A DNA stretch of 64,000 nucleotides from Proteobacteria bacterium UBA3413 (GTDB taxonomy: Bacteria > Pseudomonadota > Gammaproteobacteria > Magnimaribacterales > D2472), in assembly GCA_002358345.1 (NCBI GenBank), contig DEOR01000065.1, forward strand, positions 44,597 through 108,596. Direction: 5' to 3'. The translations under genes were made by a program, and so were the position numbers. Positions 24,750-33,851 of this stretch are shown piece after piece (the stretch's first letter is position 1; every line of letters begins with the position of its first letter). Under the pieces are notes generated by a model, which saw nothing but the letters and a program-made list of their open reading frames with translations, was not told where the DNA came from and ran no database searches.

Positions 24750-25469
24750 ATGGAAAAACTATTACAAATCACAACCGGTAAGGCTAAGTCTTTATATACA
24801 ACCTCTAATCCTGATCAGTTGATTATGGAGTTTAGGGATGATACATCTGCATTTGATGGAAAAAAGATTGAAGCCCTGGATAATAAAGGAAAGGTTAACA
24901 ATCAATTTAATGCGTTTGTCATGGAATTCCTATCTTCCAAGGGCATTGAGACACATTTGATTGAGTTGCTTTCAAGCAATGAGTCACTTGTTTACAAGCT
25001 TGATATGTTCCCAATTGAGTGTGTTGTAAGAAATAGAGCAACTGGTTCATTATGCAAAAGACTAGGTGTTGAGGACGGTCTATTGCTAGATCCTCCATTG
25101 TTTGAATTTTTTCTAAAAGATGATGCCCTAGGTGATCCGTTAATTAATGATCATCACATCGTCTCATTTGGTTGGGCCACTCAAGAAGAGGCTAATTTAA
25201 TGAGAGAGATGACTCTCAAAGTAAATGATCTGCTAGTAGATTTTTTCAAGGAAGCTAACCTCATCTTGGTTGATTACAAGCTTGAATTTGGTATGTTTAA
25301 AGGAAAGATGCTGTTAGCAGATGAGTTCACTCCAGATGGTTGTCGCTTATGGGACAAAGACACTTTAACAAAAATGGACAAGGATAGATTTCGCCAAGAT
25401 CTAGGTAATGTGATCGAAACTTATAGCGAAGTGGCTGAACGCTTAGGCATGCAAATAAAACTTGACTAA
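24750..25469 (+). CDS. purC: Phosphoribosylaminoimidazole-succinocarboxamide synthase
   Basis: PurC joins CAIR with aspartate using ATP to give SAICAR in purine synthesis. The 239-residue protein has the normal bacterial length. Signatures include the N-terminal [32 protein letters not shown], and the C-terminal [30 protein letters not shown] with catalytic and metal-binding acids. It follows bamC by 4 bases and ends only 26 bases before iscR. Confidence 0.97.
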   Translation: MEKLLQITTGKAKSLYTTSNPDQLIMEFRDDTSAFDGKKIEALDNKGKVNNQFNAFVMEFLSSKGIETHLIELLSSNESLVYKLDMFPIECVVRNRATGSLCKRLGVEDGLLLDPPLFEFFLKDDALGDPLINDHHIVSFGWATQEEANLMREMTLKVNDLLVDFFKEANLILVDYKLEFGMFKGKMLLADEFTPDGCRLWDKDTLTKMDKDRFRQDLGNVIETYSEVAERLGMQIKLD

Positions 25470-25482
25470 AAGAGTCAGGTAT
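25458..25482 (+). promoter_or_regulatory. Predicted IscR type-1 binding site in the iscR promoter
   Basis: The 25 bases match the E. coli type-1 (2Fe-2S IscR) consensus at 23 of 25 positions by my count, with the two core half-sites GACT (25464-25467) and AGTC (25473-25476) and the right-hand AGGTAT intact. Mismatches are position 2 (A for T) and position 15 (G for Y). The site covers the -35 hexamer TTGACT (25462-25467), as repressor sites do in the E. coli iscR promoter. Together with the encoded IscR this implies autoregulation by Fe-S status. Confidence 0.7.
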
Positions 25483-25489
25483 TGATAAT
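25462..25489 (+). promoter_or_regulatory. Predicted sigma-70 promoter of the isc operon, giving a leaderless mRNA
   Basis: TTGACT (25462-25467, 5/6 match) is separated by 16 bases from GATAAT (25484-25489, 5/6 match). A start about 7 bases after the -10 falls on or next to the ATG at 25496, so the iscR mRNA would have no 5' leader. No other Shine-Dalgarno-like sequence lies between purC and iscR except AGGT inside the palindrome. Confidence 0.55.
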
Positions 25490-25494
25490 ACCTG
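25476..25494. repeat. Perfect 8-base inverted repeat just before the iscR start
   Basis: CAGGTATT (25476-25483) and AATACCTG (25487-25494) flank GAT and end 1 base before the iscR ATG. The dyad overlaps the right edge of the IscR type-1 site and the -10 element. It could be a second regulator site or an mRNA hairpin over the translation start. Confidence 0.7.
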
Positions 25495-25495
25495 T

Positions 25496-25930
25496 ATGAA
25501 TTTCACAACAAAGAGTCGTTACGCTGTAAATGCGTTGGCTGATCTTCAATATTTATCCAATCACTCTAACCCAGTAGCCTTAAGAGATATTGCGGTGAGG
25601 CAGGGCATAGAGCTAAGTTATCTTGAGCAATTATTTCGAAAGTTAAGAATGGCTGGGATAGTAAAAAGTATTCGCGGAAGAAATGGTGGCTATGTGTACG
25701 CTGCTGAACCGACTCAGATTACCATCAAGTCAATTATGGATGCTGTAGAAGAGAATCTTGATGCCACTAATTGCGCTGGAACTTCAGCCTGTCTGTCTGG
25801 AAAGCAATGCAACTCCCATCAATTATGGGATGATTTAAATCATGTGGTCGATAGTTTTTTAAGCAAAATATCAATTGCTGAACTGGCAGATTCTCCACAC
25901 CATCAAATTACCATGAAGGAAATACAATAA
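25496..25930 (+). CDS. iscR: Fe-S cluster-sensing Rrf2-family regulator IscR
   Basis: A 144-residue transcription factor with an N-terminal winged helix (about residues 1-80, [14 protein letters not shown] then [27 protein letters not shown]) and three cysteines in [13 protein letters not shown] (about 93, 99 and 105), which with a nearby His bind a 2Fe-2S cluster. It regulates isc genes by cluster occupancy. The start ATG lies directly after a palindrome and has no normal ribosome-binding site. It leads iscS-iscU-iscA-fdx-iscX; iscS begins at its stop (TAATG). Confidence 0.95.
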   Translation: MNFTTKSRYAVNALADLQYLSNHSNPVALRDIAVRQGIELSYLEQLFRKLRMAGIVKSIRGRNGGYVYAAEPTQITIKSIMDAVEENLDATNCAGTSACLSGKQCNSHQLWDDLNHVVDSFLSKISIAELADSPHHQITMKEIQ

Positions 25931-27156
25931 TGAGCACTCCGATCAATTTACCCATATATTTAGATTACGCATCTACCACTCCTGTTGATCCTCGCGTGGC
26001 CCAAAAAATCTGCGATCACTTAACCATAGATGGAAATTTTGGCAATCCCGCATCTCGCTCTCATAAGTTTGGATGGAAGGCAGAAGAAGCGGTAGAGGAA
26101 GCAAGATCTCATGTTGCAAACCTTGTTGGCTGTGATCCACGGGAGATTGTTTGGACATCAGGCGCTACAGAGGCTAATAATCTTGCAATCAAAGGCATTG
26201 CAAATTTTTATCAATCCAAAGGCAAGCACATCATTACATCTAAAATTGAGCACAAGGCAGTACTAGACACTTGTCGACAGCTAGAGCGGGAAGGATTTGA
26301 GGTAACATATTTAGAGCCCACAGAAGGAGGCATCATTACAATTGATTCGATTCAAGAAGCAATTAGAGAGGACACAGTATTAATCTCGATCATGCATATT
26401 AATAATGAGCTTGGCACTATTAATGATCTTCAGGGTATAGGAACGTTAGCAAGGGAAAAAGGTATATTTTTTCATGTCGATGCTGCGCAAAGTACAGGTA
26501 AGGTTGAAATTAATTTGGCTGAACTCCCAGTGGATTTAATGTCATTTTCGGCTCATAAAACTTATGGACCAAAAGGCATAGGGGCACTTTATGTTAGTCG
26601 CAAACCCAGAGTAAGAATTGAAGCGCAAATGCACGGTGGCGGACATGAAAGAGGCATGCGTTCAGGCACACTACCTACACATCAAATTGTAGGTATGGGT
26701 GAAGCCTTTAGGATTGCAAAAGAAGAAATGTTACAAGACACTAAGCGAATTGAATCTCTGCATGATAGATTCTATGAGTCTGTCTCTAAAATTGAAGAAA
26801 TTTATGTCAATGGAGATATTTCTAAAAAAGTTGGCAACATATTAAATATCAGTTTTGCCTATGTAGAAGGCGAGTCTTTGATTATGGCTTTGAAAGATAT
26901 TGCAGTATCCTCTGGCTCTGCTTGTACCTCAGCAAGTCTTGAGCCTTCTTATGTACTAAGGGCGCTAGGCAGGAAAGATGAGCTGGCTTCTAGCTCTATT
27001 CGCTTCTCCTTTGGCCGCTTTACAACGGAAGAAGATGTTGATTACACACTATCTCTAATTAATCATGCGGTTGAGCGGCTTAGAGAATTATCCCCATTAT
27101 GGGAGATGTATCTTGATGGCATTGATCTTGACACTGTAGATTGGCAAACACACTAA
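25930..27156 (+). CDS. iscS: Cysteine desulfurase IscS
   Basis: IscS takes sulfur from cysteine to build Fe-S clusters and to thiolate tRNA. The 408-residue class V aminotransferase-fold protein has the N-terminal [13 protein letters not shown], the PLP-binding Lys in [12 protein letters not shown] (about residue 208), the mobile catalytic loop [21 protein letters not shown] (Cys about 332) and a C-terminal tail for IscU binding. The protein ends in [21 protein letters not shown], the usual end of IscS. It follows iscR directly. Confidence 0.97.
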   Translation: MSTPINLPIYLDYASTTPVDPRVAQKICDHLTIDGNFGNPASRSHKFGWKAEEAVEEARSHVANLVGCDPREIVWTSGATEANNLAIKGIANFYQSKGKHIITSKIEHKAVLDTCRQLEREGFEVTYLEPTEGGIITIDSIQEAIREDTVLISIMHINNELGTINDLQGIGTLAREKGIFFHVDAAQSTGKVEINLAELPVDLMSFSAHKTYGPKGIGALYVSRKPRVRIEAQMHGGGHERGMRSGTLPTHQIVGMGEAFRIAKEEMLQDTKRIESLHDRFYESVSKIEEIYVNGDISKKVGNILNISFAYVEGESLIMALKDIAVSSGSACTSASLEPSYVLRALGRKDELASSSIRFSFGRFTTEEDVDYTLSLINHAVERLRELSPLWEMYLDGIDLDTVDWQTH

Positions 27157-27172
27157 ATTTTAGGAGAAAAGT

Positions 27173-27577
27173 ATGGCGTACAGCAAAAAAGTAGTTGATA
27201 AATTTGAAAATACCATCAATGAACCAGCAAAATATAATGTTGGTAGATTTGATCCCAAGGAAATGAATGTAGGCACTGGAATGGTGGGTGCGCCTGCTTG
27301 TGGTGATGTGATGAAGCTCCAAATTAAGTGTGAGCGCCAAGGGAACACCCATATTATTAAGGATGTAAAATTTAAAACATACGGTTGTGGCTCTGCTATA
27401 GCATCGTCAAGCGAGCTTGTAGAAATGCTTCTTGGCAGGACGCTTGAGGAAGCCAAAGAAATAAAAAATATTGATATTGTTAATGCGCTTGAGCTTCCCC
27501 CCATCAAAATCCACTGTTCTGTTTTAGCAGAAGATTCAATTAAACAAGCGATAGAAGACTACGAACAAAAACAATAA
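27173..27577 (+). CDS. iscU: Fe-S cluster scaffold IscU
   Basis: IscU is the scaffold on which IscS-derived sulfur and iron form the nascent cluster. The 134-residue protein has the three conserved cysteines in MVGAPACGDVMKLQ (about 40), TYGCGSAIASSS (about 66) and KIHCSVLAED (about 109), plus Asp42. The HscA chaperone recognition motif, LPPVK in E. coli, is LPPIK here, so it is kept although hscBA are not in the operon. A GGAG ribosome-binding site precedes the ATG. Confidence 0.97.
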   Translation: MAYSKKVVDKFENTINEPAKYNVGRFDPKEMNVGTGMVGAPACGDVMKLQIKCERQGNTHIIKDVKFKTYGCGSAIASSSELVEMLLGRTLEEAKEIKNIDIVNALELPPIKIHCSVLAEDSIKQAIEDYEQKQ

Positions 27578-27579
27578 GC

Positions 27580-27930
27580 ATGGAAAAATTCTCTGCAGAA
27601 GTATTAAAGTTTTCTGACAAAGCTGTAGCTCACTTCCTATCAAGCATTCAAAATCGTGGTAAAGGCCATGGCGTAAGAATTGGTGTTAAAAAAGCTGGCT
27701 GCTCAGGCTTTGAATATTTTTTTGATTATGTTGATGAGCCACCTGTGACCACTGCTGAGGATGTGATCTTTTTAGAGGGGGAATGCACAATTTATGTCGA
27801 TTCTGATAGCCTGAGTTACCTCAAGGGCAGCATGGTCGATTATTCTGAAGATGGTCTCAACAAAGGCATTAAGTTTCACAACCCAAATGCGAAGGCTGTT
27901 TGTGGTTGCGGAGAAAGTTTTACCATCTGA
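27580..27930 (+). CDS. iscA: A-type Fe-S carrier IscA
   Basis: IscA transfers Fe-S clusters or iron to apo-proteins. The 116-residue protein has the three invariant cysteines: KKAGCSGFEYFF (about 46) and AVCGCGESF near the C-terminus. It starts 2 bases after iscU and is followed directly, with a 1-base gap, by fdx. In E. coli and Pseudomonas hscB and hscA lie between iscA and fdx; that pair is absent here. Confidence 0.95.
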   Translation: MEKFSAEVLKFSDKAVAHFLSSIQNRGKGHGVRIGVKKAGCSGFEYFFDYVDEPPVTTAEDVIFLEGECTIYVDSDSLSYLKGSMVDYSEDGLNKGIKFHNPNAKAVCGCGESFTI

Positions 27931-27931
27931 A

Positions 27932-28270
27932 ATGGCGACCATTAAATTACTTCCTCATTCTGAGCTTTGCCCAGGCGGGGCTGAGTTTGAAACCAGAGCA
28001 GATGAATCAATATGTGAGGCCGCTTTAAGAGAGGGTATTAAAATTGAGCATGCTTGTGAGATGTCATGTGCATGCACAACTTGCCATATAATTGTTCGAG
28101 AAGGTTTTTCAGAGCTGAATGATGCCTCTGAAACAGAGGAAGACATGCTTGATAAGGCTTGGGGGCTTGAGCCTAATTCACGGTTAAGCTGCCAAACTTT
28201 TCCGATAGAAGGTATTTATACTGTTGAATTACCAAAATACACAATTAATCAGGTGTCTGAAGATCATTAA
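27932..28270 (+). CDS. fdx: Adrenodoxin-type 2Fe-2S ferredoxin
   Basis: Fdx supplies electrons for cluster assembly on IscU. The 112-residue protein has the 2Fe-2S pattern ACEMSCACTTCHI (Cys-X5-Cys-X2-Cys) and a last Cys in SRLSCQ, and ends in ELPKYTINQVSEDH, as in Isc ferredoxins. The ATG at 27932 is the proper start; an upstream in-frame start in iscA would add 27 unrelated residues. iscX follows after 2 bases. Confidence 0.96.
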   Translation: MATIKLLPHSELCPGGAEFETRADESICEAALREGIKIEHACEMSCACTTCHIIVREGFSELNDASETEEDMLDKAWGLEPNSRLSCQTFPIEGIYTVELPKYTINQVSEDH

Positions 28271-28272
28271 TT

Positions 28273-28473
28273 ATGGAATATAAATGGTCTGACATCTTAG
28301 ATATTGCAATAGATTTGAGTGAGACTTATCCTGAAATAGATGCTCAGTGGATCAGTTTTCCTGATTTACACCATAAAATATGCTCCTTAAAAAATTTTAA
28401 TGATGACCCATCATCCTCTAATGAAAAAATACTTGAAGCAATTCAGATGGCATGGATGGCTGAATCAGACTAA
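28273..28473 (+). CDS. iscX: IscX (YfhJ)
   Basis: A 66-residue acidic protein that binds IscS and modulates cluster formation. The sequence has the family elements WSDILDIAIDLSETYPEIDAQWISFPDLH and ends EAIQMAWMAE. The size and end position after fdx are exactly as in other isc operons. It is probably the last gene of the isc transcript, since ndk has its own predicted promoter. Confidence 0.93.
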   Translation: MEYKWSDILDIAIDLSETYPEIDAQWISFPDLHHKICSLKNFNDDPSSSNEKILEAIQMAWMAESD

Positions 28474-28479
28474 CTCACA

Positions 28480-28485
28480 TATAAT
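28480..28485 (+). promoter_or_regulatory. Predicted -10 element of the ndk promoter
   Basis: A perfect TATAAT lies 24 bases before the ndk ATG. No good -35 hexamer is visible at 16-18 bases upstream (only TGGCTG-like sequence in the end of iscX). The ndk ribosome-binding site CAGGAG follows at 28497-28502. Confidence 0.4.
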
Positions 28486-28509
28486 GTCGCAAAATTCAGG
28501 AGTAATCTT

Positions 28510-28929
28510 ATGCCACTAGAAAAAACACTTTCCATTATCAAGCCAGATGCAACAGGTAAAAATGTGATCGGAAAAATTATAGATCGTTTCGAATCTAACG
28601 GACTGAAAGTTGTTGCAGGCAAATTAATTCAAATGAATGAATCAAAAGCTGCAGGTTTTTATGCAGAGCATAAAGAAAGACCATTTTTTCCAAGCCTCGT
28701 TGAATATATGACCTCTGCTCCAGTGTTTGTCCAAGTTCTAGAGGGAGAAAATGCTGTGCTTAAGAATAGAGAGCTCATGGGCGCAACCAATCCAAGCGAG
28801 GCAGAGCCTGGAACAATCAGGGCTGACTTTGCAGAAACCATTGATGCCAATGCTGTGCATGGGTCTGATTCCGCAGAAAGTGCAGCAAGAGAGATTAACT
28901 ACTTCTTTGAAGCTAGCGAAATCTTTTAG
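28510..28929 (+). CDS. ndk: Nucleoside diphosphate kinase
   Basis: Ndk exchanges the terminal phosphate among nucleoside di- and triphosphates. The 139-residue protein has the normal length. The catalytic His is in [12 protein letters not shown], the [24 protein letters not shown] block precedes it, and the N-terminal [14 protein letters not shown] is diagnostic. It lies between iscX and rlmN, as in Pseudomonas. Confidence 0.97.
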   Translation: MPLEKTLSIIKPDATGKNVIGKIIDRFESNGLKVVAGKLIQMNESKAAGFYAEHKERPFFPSLVEYMTSAPVFVQVLEGENAVLKNRELMGATNPSEAEPGTIRADFAETIDANAVHGSDSAESAAREINYFFEASEIF

Positions 28930-28933
28930 TTGA

Positions 28934-30028
28934 GTGCCTAAAGAAAAATTAAACTTATTAGGATTCTCGCATGAATCCTTAGTGGAGTTTTTCGCCTCAA
29001 TCCGGCAACCAAAATTTCGAGCGTCTCAACTGATGAAGTGGATTCATCAAAGAGGGGTTTTAGATTTTATGGAGATGACCGATTTTAGCCTGGCGCTAAG
29101 GCAAGAACTTACCGCATTAGCAATAGCTCAGCCCCCAGAGGTAGAAGAATGCTTGCTTTCACCTGAAGGAACGCAAAAATACCTTATCAAACTTGAGTCC
29201 GGCTCCATGATAGAGATGGTAAAAATTCCTGAAAAAAAACGATTAACATTATGCATATCCTCTCAAGCAGGCTGCGCGTTGCAATGTACATTTTGTGCTA
29301 CTGGAGCTCAGGGTTTTGAGAGAAATCTTAGCCCTGCAGAAATTATAGGCCAACTCTGGATTGCCAATTTTTACAAGCAGCCCTCGCAACAAATCTCTAA
29401 TGTAGTATTTATGGGAATGGGCGAACCATTACTAAATATAGATCCTGTCATGAGTTCGATCTCTATCATGCAGCATCAGAATGCATACGGTCTTTCAAAG
29501 CGCCGGATCACTCTAAGCACTTCCGGCATTGTTCCAGAGATCAAAAAACTTGCAGCAAAAACTGATGTCTCATTGGCCATCTCTCTTCACGCTGCCAATA
29601 ATGAGTTGAGAGATGAGATAGTGCCAATAAACAAAAAATATCCCATAAATGAATTGATTGAATCTTGCAAAGGATACTTAGAGAATCAAAGTAAAAGAAA
29701 AACTATTACCATTGAATATATTTTAATTGATGGGGTGAATGACTCAATCGAGCATGCCACTCAATTAGTCACTGTGCTAAAAGGCCTGTCTTGTAAGGTA
29801 AATCTCATTCCATTTAACCCATTTGATGGGTGTAATTATTTACGATCACAGGAATTAACTATACAAAAATTTAAAGACTATTTGATTGGCAAGGGAGTCA
29901 TTACCACTTTGAGAATTACTAGAGGAGACGCTATAGGTGGAGCTTGCGGCCAATTGGTCGGCAAGTTAAAAAATAGCATCATGGGAAAAAATAATATCAA
30001 TCGAATCAATATTGTGCATACCTCATAA
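28934..30028 (+). CDS. rlmN: Dual-specificity 23S rRNA/tRNA adenine-C2 methyltransferase RlmN
   Basis: RlmN is a radical SAM enzyme that methylates A2503 of 23S rRNA and A37 of some tRNAs. The 364-residue protein has the CxxxCxxC motif in CALQCTFCATGAQGFERN, FMGMGEPLLN, the acidic substrate loop and the second catalytic Cys in GGACGQLVGKL near the C-terminus. The start is GTG 28934, 4 bases after the ndk stop. In Pseudomonas pilF lies between rlmN and rodZ; here rodZ follows after 2 bases. Confidence 0.96.
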   Translation: MPKEKLNLLGFSHESLVEFFASIRQPKFRASQLMKWIHQRGVLDFMEMTDFSLALRQELTALAIAQPPEVEECLLSPEGTQKYLIKLESGSMIEMVKIPEKKRLTLCISSQAGCALQCTFCATGAQGFERNLSPAEIIGQLWIANFYKQPSQQISNVVFMGMGEPLLNIDPVMSSISIMQHQNAYGLSKRRITLSTSGIVPEIKKLAAKTDVSLAISLHAANNELRDEIVPINKKYPINELIESCKGYLENQSKRKTITIEYILIDGVNDSIEHATQLVTVLKGLSCKVNLIPFNPFDGCNYLRSQELTIQKFKDYLIGKGVITTLRITRGDAIGGACGQLVGKLKNSIMGKNNINRINIVHTS

Positions 30029-30030
30029 TC

Positions 30031-30855
30031 ATGAAATCGGCACAAACATCTAAAATTGGCAAAAAATTTCAAGGCGAAAGAGAGGCGTTGGGCCTATCGG
30101 AACAAGATGTTTCGTCGCGCACATTAATTAATATTGATTTTATCAGGGCAATTGAATCAGGCGATTATTCTATTTTTCCCGCTAGAATGTATGCTTTGAG
30201 GTACTTTGAAAAATATGCAAGTTTTTTACAAATCCAGCAGGAATTTTTTGATATCTATCATGTAAATAATCATCAGGAAGATGGCGAGAGCAACCCTTCA
30301 CATTTTAATAGCGTAACAGAGGCCATTAAGAGCGGTAAGTATAATCTTATTATCAGCTTAATTTCTGTATTGTTTTTTGCAGGCATTGTTATTAATGGAC
30401 TCCATGATTTCTTCTCTTCATCTCATGAGGACTGGTCTATGGAGGAGTCTCACGTATCAAAAAACATTCCAGAGAATCAGCTGGCCGATATATCAGAGAT
30501 AGATAGAAATTTTATTGCAAATGCTTTAGAAGAAATTAAGCCCTTATTCCAACCAGTGATAAATGTATCCGATGTAGATAGTTCAAGTGAATTTCAAGTT
30601 ACCGCGGGTGAGCTCAAAAAATTATCTCTAAGTTTTACTGAAGATAGTTGGTTAGAAATATATCAAGGAGCTACTCAGCTAATCTATAGATTATTCAATA
30701 AGGATGAGAGATTGGACATATCTATTACCCCGCCATTTAAAATTATTGCAGGCAATGCCAATGGCGTGACTGGCTTTTACGGTGAAAGTAAAATTAACTT
30801 TACTAAGGTTGCCAATGAGCTTAACGTGAGTTTTATTGAGATTGAAGATGAATGA
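30031..30855 (+). CDS. rodZ: RodZ-like cell-shape protein
   Basis: RodZ links the MreB cytoskeleton to the elongasome. The 274-residue protein has an N-terminal helix-turn-helix domain (about 8-75, [47 protein letters not shown]), a membrane segment at about 108-128 and a C-terminal periplasmic DUF4115 domain from about 185 ([29 protein letters not shown]). The layout and the rlmN-rodZ-ispG-hisS order agree with the call. Its 3' end overlaps ispG by 8 bases. Confidence 0.9.
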   Translation: MKSAQTSKIGKKFQGEREALGLSEQDVSSRTLINIDFIRAIESGDYSIFPARMYALRYFEKYASFLQIQQEFFDIYHVNNHQEDGESNPSHFNSVTEAIKSGKYNLIISLISVLFFAGIVINGLHDFFSSSHEDWSMEESHVSKNIPENQLADISEIDRNFIANALEEIKPLFQPVINVSDVDSSSEFQVTAGELKKLSLSFTEDSWLEIYQGATQLIYRLFNKDERLDISITPPFKIIAGNANGVTGFYGESKINFTKVANELNVSFIEIEDE

Positions 30856-31945
30856 TTCCTGGATAGTTAGAAAAGAAACGAAGCCAATCTTTGTTGGAGA
30901 TGTTGGTGTGGGAGGCAGTCATCCAATCTCCATTCAATCCATGACCAATACAAATACTGCCGATGTGCAGGCAACCATTGGTCAAATAGAAGATCTACAG
31001 GCTGCAGGGGCAGATATTGTCAGAGTCTCCGTCCCGGACAAAGAATGTGCAATAGCATTTAAAAAAATTAAAACGGCTGTTACTATCCCTTTGGTAGCAG
31101 ACATTCATTTTGATTATAAAATTGCTCTTTTAGTGGCTGATAGCGCTGATTGTCTGAGGATAAACCCTGGCAATATTGGCAAAGCAGACAAAGTTCAGCA
31201 AATTATTCAGGCCGCAAAAGATAATAATGTGCCAATTCGAATTGGTGTTAATGCTGGTTCGCTAGAAAAGGATTTGCAGAAAAAATATGGCGAACCAAAC
31301 TCTGATGCTCTTGTGGAGTCTGCTTTAAGGCATGTAGAAATTCTTGATAGGTATGATTTTCAAAATTTTAAACTTAGTTTAAAAGCCTCGAATATTAAAA
31401 TGACTGTTGAAAGCTATCGAAAATTTTCCAAACTGCTTGATCAACCGCTCCATCTAGGAATTACTGAGGCTGGTAGCTATAGAGCAGGCTCAGTTAAATC
31501 TTCTATTGGCCTGGGGTTGCTTCTGGCTGAAGGCATTGGCGACACCATTAGGGTTTCTTTAGCCTCAGATCCCGTAGATGAAATTAAAATAGGTTGGGAT
31601 ATTCTAAAAAGCTTAAATTTACGCAGTCGAGGCATTAGAATTATTGCGTGCCCAAGCTGTTCCAGACAGAATTTTAATGTAATTGAAGTTGTGAATGAGC
31701 TAGAAAGAAGATTTGAGGATATTTCTGATGACCTTGAGGTTGCGATCATCGGTTGCTATGTTAATGGGCCGGGAGAGTCTAAAGCTGCAGATGTTGGTCT
31801 GACAGGCGGTCCAAGCAACCTATTGTATGTCGATGGCTCGCCTTTGAAAAAAGTCTCTAACGAGAAACTTGTTGATACAATAGAATCTCAGGTCAGAGAA
31901 AAGCTTGAGAAAAAAGCATCAGATAACATTATTGCAAAGGGCTAA
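30848..31945 (+). CDS. ispG: 4-hydroxy-3-methylbut-2-enyl diphosphate synthase
   Basis: IspG converts MEcPP to HMBPP in the MEP isoprenoid pathway using a 4Fe-4S cluster. The 365-residue protein has a TIM-barrel N-terminal part ([36 protein letters not shown]) and a C-terminal cluster-binding part with CPSCSRQ and [19 protein letters not shown] 30848 is preferred over TTG 30836. It is downstream of the isc operon that supplies its cluster; ispDF and ispH are also in the window. Confidence 0.96.
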   Translation: MNDSWIVRKETKPIFVGDVGVGGSHPISIQSMTNTNTADVQATIGQIEDLQAAGADIVRVSVPDKECAIAFKKIKTAVTIPLVADIHFDYKIALLVADSADCLRINPGNIGKADKVQQIIQAAKDNNVPIRIGVNAGSLEKDLQKKYGEPNSDALVESALRHVEILDRYDFQNFKLSLKASNIKMTVESYRKFSKLLDQPLHLGITEAGSYRAGSVKSSIGLGLLLAEGIGDTIRVSLASDPVDEIKIGWDILKSLNLRSRGIRIIACPSCSRQNFNVIEVVNELERRFEDISDDLEVAIIGCYVNGPGESKAADVGLTGGPSNLLYVDGSPLKKVSNEKLVDTIESQVREKLEKKASDNIIAKG

Positions 31946-31948
31946 TAA

Positions 31949-33193
31949 GTGGATATTCAATCTTTAAGAGGCATGCCAGACTTATTTCCAGAGGATCTGG
32001 AGAAATGGCATATTCTTGAAAAAACTCTCTCCAAGGTCTTTCTCTCTTGTGGTACCAAAGAGATTCGGACGCCGTTACTAGAATCAACAGAGCTCTTCAA
32101 TCGCTCTGTTGGAAACTCATCAGATATTGTTAATAAAGAGCTTTATAGTTTTTTAGATAGAAATGATAAAAGTATTAGCTTGAGACCCGAGGGTTCCGCT
32201 AGCGTGATTCGCGCAATCATACAAAAAAAACAAGAGCATGAAAAACACAAATTATGGTATCAGGGACCTATGTTTCGCTATGAAAGACCTCAAAAAGGCC
32301 GATTTCGGCAATTTCATCAAGCCGGAGTTGAATATCTGGGTTATGAAGAAGGACTTTCTGAGTACGAGTTAATTTCAATGGTGATTCAACTTAATCAGCG
32401 GCTGGGCATTAAGAAATACAAAATAAAAATTAATCATTTGGGAGACAAAGATACAAAAGAAAATTTTTGCAATGCTTTAAAACTATTTCTTGAGCCGCAT
32501 CTCGATACCTTGCATGAAAAGGATGTCGCTAGGCTAGAATCTAATCCATTGCGCATTTTAGATTCCAAAGAAGAGTCCACTCAAAACTTATTAGCCACAG
32601 CCCCGCGGTTCCAAGATTTTCTTTCAGAGAGCCCCAAAACCTTTCTGAAAAACATAGTGCAGCATTTTACTGATCAATGTGATATCGCAGTGGATTCAAG
32701 CCTAGTTCGAGGCCTTGATTACTACACGGGCTTAGTCTTTGAGGTTGTTTCTGAGGATCTTGGCGCACAAGATGCATTTTTGGGCGGGGGTAGATATGAT
32801 CATTTGAGCAAAGAGCTTGGGGGCAAGGGCATGGAGGCTATTGGTTTTGCTATTGGTCTAGAGAGAATAATTGATTTAATGCAGATACAGCCCCTTCAAA
32901 ATGTTCAAAAAGTAGCCTTCATCACTGTGGGTGAGCAAGATCAGCAAAAAACCTATAAAATAGCGCATGCTTTAAGGGAGGCTAACCTTGGCGTGATCTT
33001 GGATGCATTTTTGAGCTCAGCTACTCTAAAATCTCAGCTTAAAAGAGCCAATAAGCATGAGCATCACTTTGCAATTATTATTGGTGAAGAGGAAAGAGAG
33101 CTAGGAAAATACTTGTGGAAGAATCTTAGTGCCCAAGGCGATCAAGAGCTTTTGCATTTTGAAGCTTTGATCGATAAATATAAAAATCTTTAG
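31949..33193 (+). CDS. hisS: Histidyl-tRNA synthetase
   Basis: A 414-residue class II synthetase. It has motif 1 (GTKEIRTPLLESTELFNRSVG), motif 2 (MFRYERPQKGRFRQFHQAGVEYLG), the histidine-specific LVRGLDYYTGLVFE and motif 3 (GFAIGLERIIDL), then an anticodon-binding domain (about 320-414). The start is GTG 31949 (VDIQSLRGMPDL), 3 bases after the ispG stop. yfgM follows after 8 bases. Confidence 0.96.
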   Translation: MDIQSLRGMPDLFPEDLEKWHILEKTLSKVFLSCGTKEIRTPLLESTELFNRSVGNSSDIVNKELYSFLDRNDKSISLRPEGSASVIRAIIQKKQEHEKHKLWYQGPMFRYERPQKGRFRQFHQAGVEYLGYEEGLSEYELISMVIQLNQRLGIKKYKIKINHLGDKDTKENFCNALKLFLEPHLDTLHEKDVARLESNPLRILDSKEESTQNLLATAPRFQDFLSESPKTFLKNIVQHFTDQCDIAVDSSLVRGLDYYTGLVFEVVSEDLGAQDAFLGGGRYDHLSKELGGKGMEAIGFAIGLERIIDLMQIQPLQNVQKVAFITVGEQDQQKTYKIAHALREANLGVILDAFLSSATLKSQLKRANKHEHHFAIIIGEEERELGKYLWKNLSAQGDQELLHFEALIDKYKNL

Positions 33194-33201
33194 GAGAGAA
33201 G

Positions 33202-33846
33202 ATGGCAGATTACAATTCAGACGAAGAGAGATTTACGGCTATTGCTGATTTCTTTAAAAGGAATAGAAATAGCATTCTTTTTACCCTTGCAGCTATTGTT
33301 CTTATTGCCGTCAGTAGCATTAGTGTTAATGCCTATAAGACTAATCAAAACAATCAAGCCGCTGACCTTTATGACGCATGGTTTGTCGGCATGGGCAAAG
33401 AGACTGTTGATCTGGATAAAACAATGCTTGATTACAATGCATTGCAAAATGATTTCCCTAGGACAGGTTATGCTGGTTTGGCTCGTCTAATCAAAGCTTC
33501 TCAGCTTGCTCGAGAGGGCGAAATAACCAATAGCTTGAATGAATTCAGAGCACTGTTAAAGGTTACTTCGGGCCTATTTGGAAATGACGTATTAAATTCA
33601 TTGGCTAGAATTAATATCGCGAGAATAGAGGTCAGTAATGAGAACTTTTTACCAGCCTTAGAAGTTCTAGAGCCATTTAACTCTGGTAGTGAGCATGCCA
33701 TGGTTTATGAGATTAAAGGTGATGCCTTATCTGGGTTAAATAAAACTCAGCTAGCTTTAGACCAATACAATCTAGCTTTAAACAACATGAAAGATGAATC
33801 GCAGAAATCGCTATTAAAAATTAAAATTAGTCAGCTTACTCAGTAG
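33202..33846 (+). CDS. yfgM: YfgM-like translocon-associated TPR protein
   Basis: YfgM is an inner-membrane protein with a periplasmic TPR domain that associates with SecYEG and periplasmic chaperones. The 214-residue protein has a short cytoplasmic N-terminus, one membrane segment (about 23-43, NSILFTLAAIVLIAVSSISV), then periplasmic TPR-like repeats, with GLARLIKASQLAREGEI and YEIKGDALSGLNKTQLALDQYNLAL. Order and size (E. coli 206) support the call: hisS-yfgM-bamB-der is conserved. Confidence 0.88.
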   Translation: MADYNSDEERFTAIADFFKRNRNSILFTLAAIVLIAVSSISVNAYKTNQNNQAADLYDAWFVGMGKETVDLDKTMLDYNALQNDFPRTGYAGLARLIKASQLAREGEITNSLNEFRALLKVTSGLFGNDVLNSLARINIARIEVSNENFLPALEVLEPFNSGSEHAMVYEIKGDALSGLNKTQLALDQYNLALNNMKDESQKSLLKIKISQLTQ

Positions 33847-33851
33847 AATAC

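Noticed and set aside
27851..28270. Longer fdx frame starting inside iscA
   Set aside because: The first 27 codons overlap iscA and have no match to ferredoxins; ATG 27932 gives the standard start.
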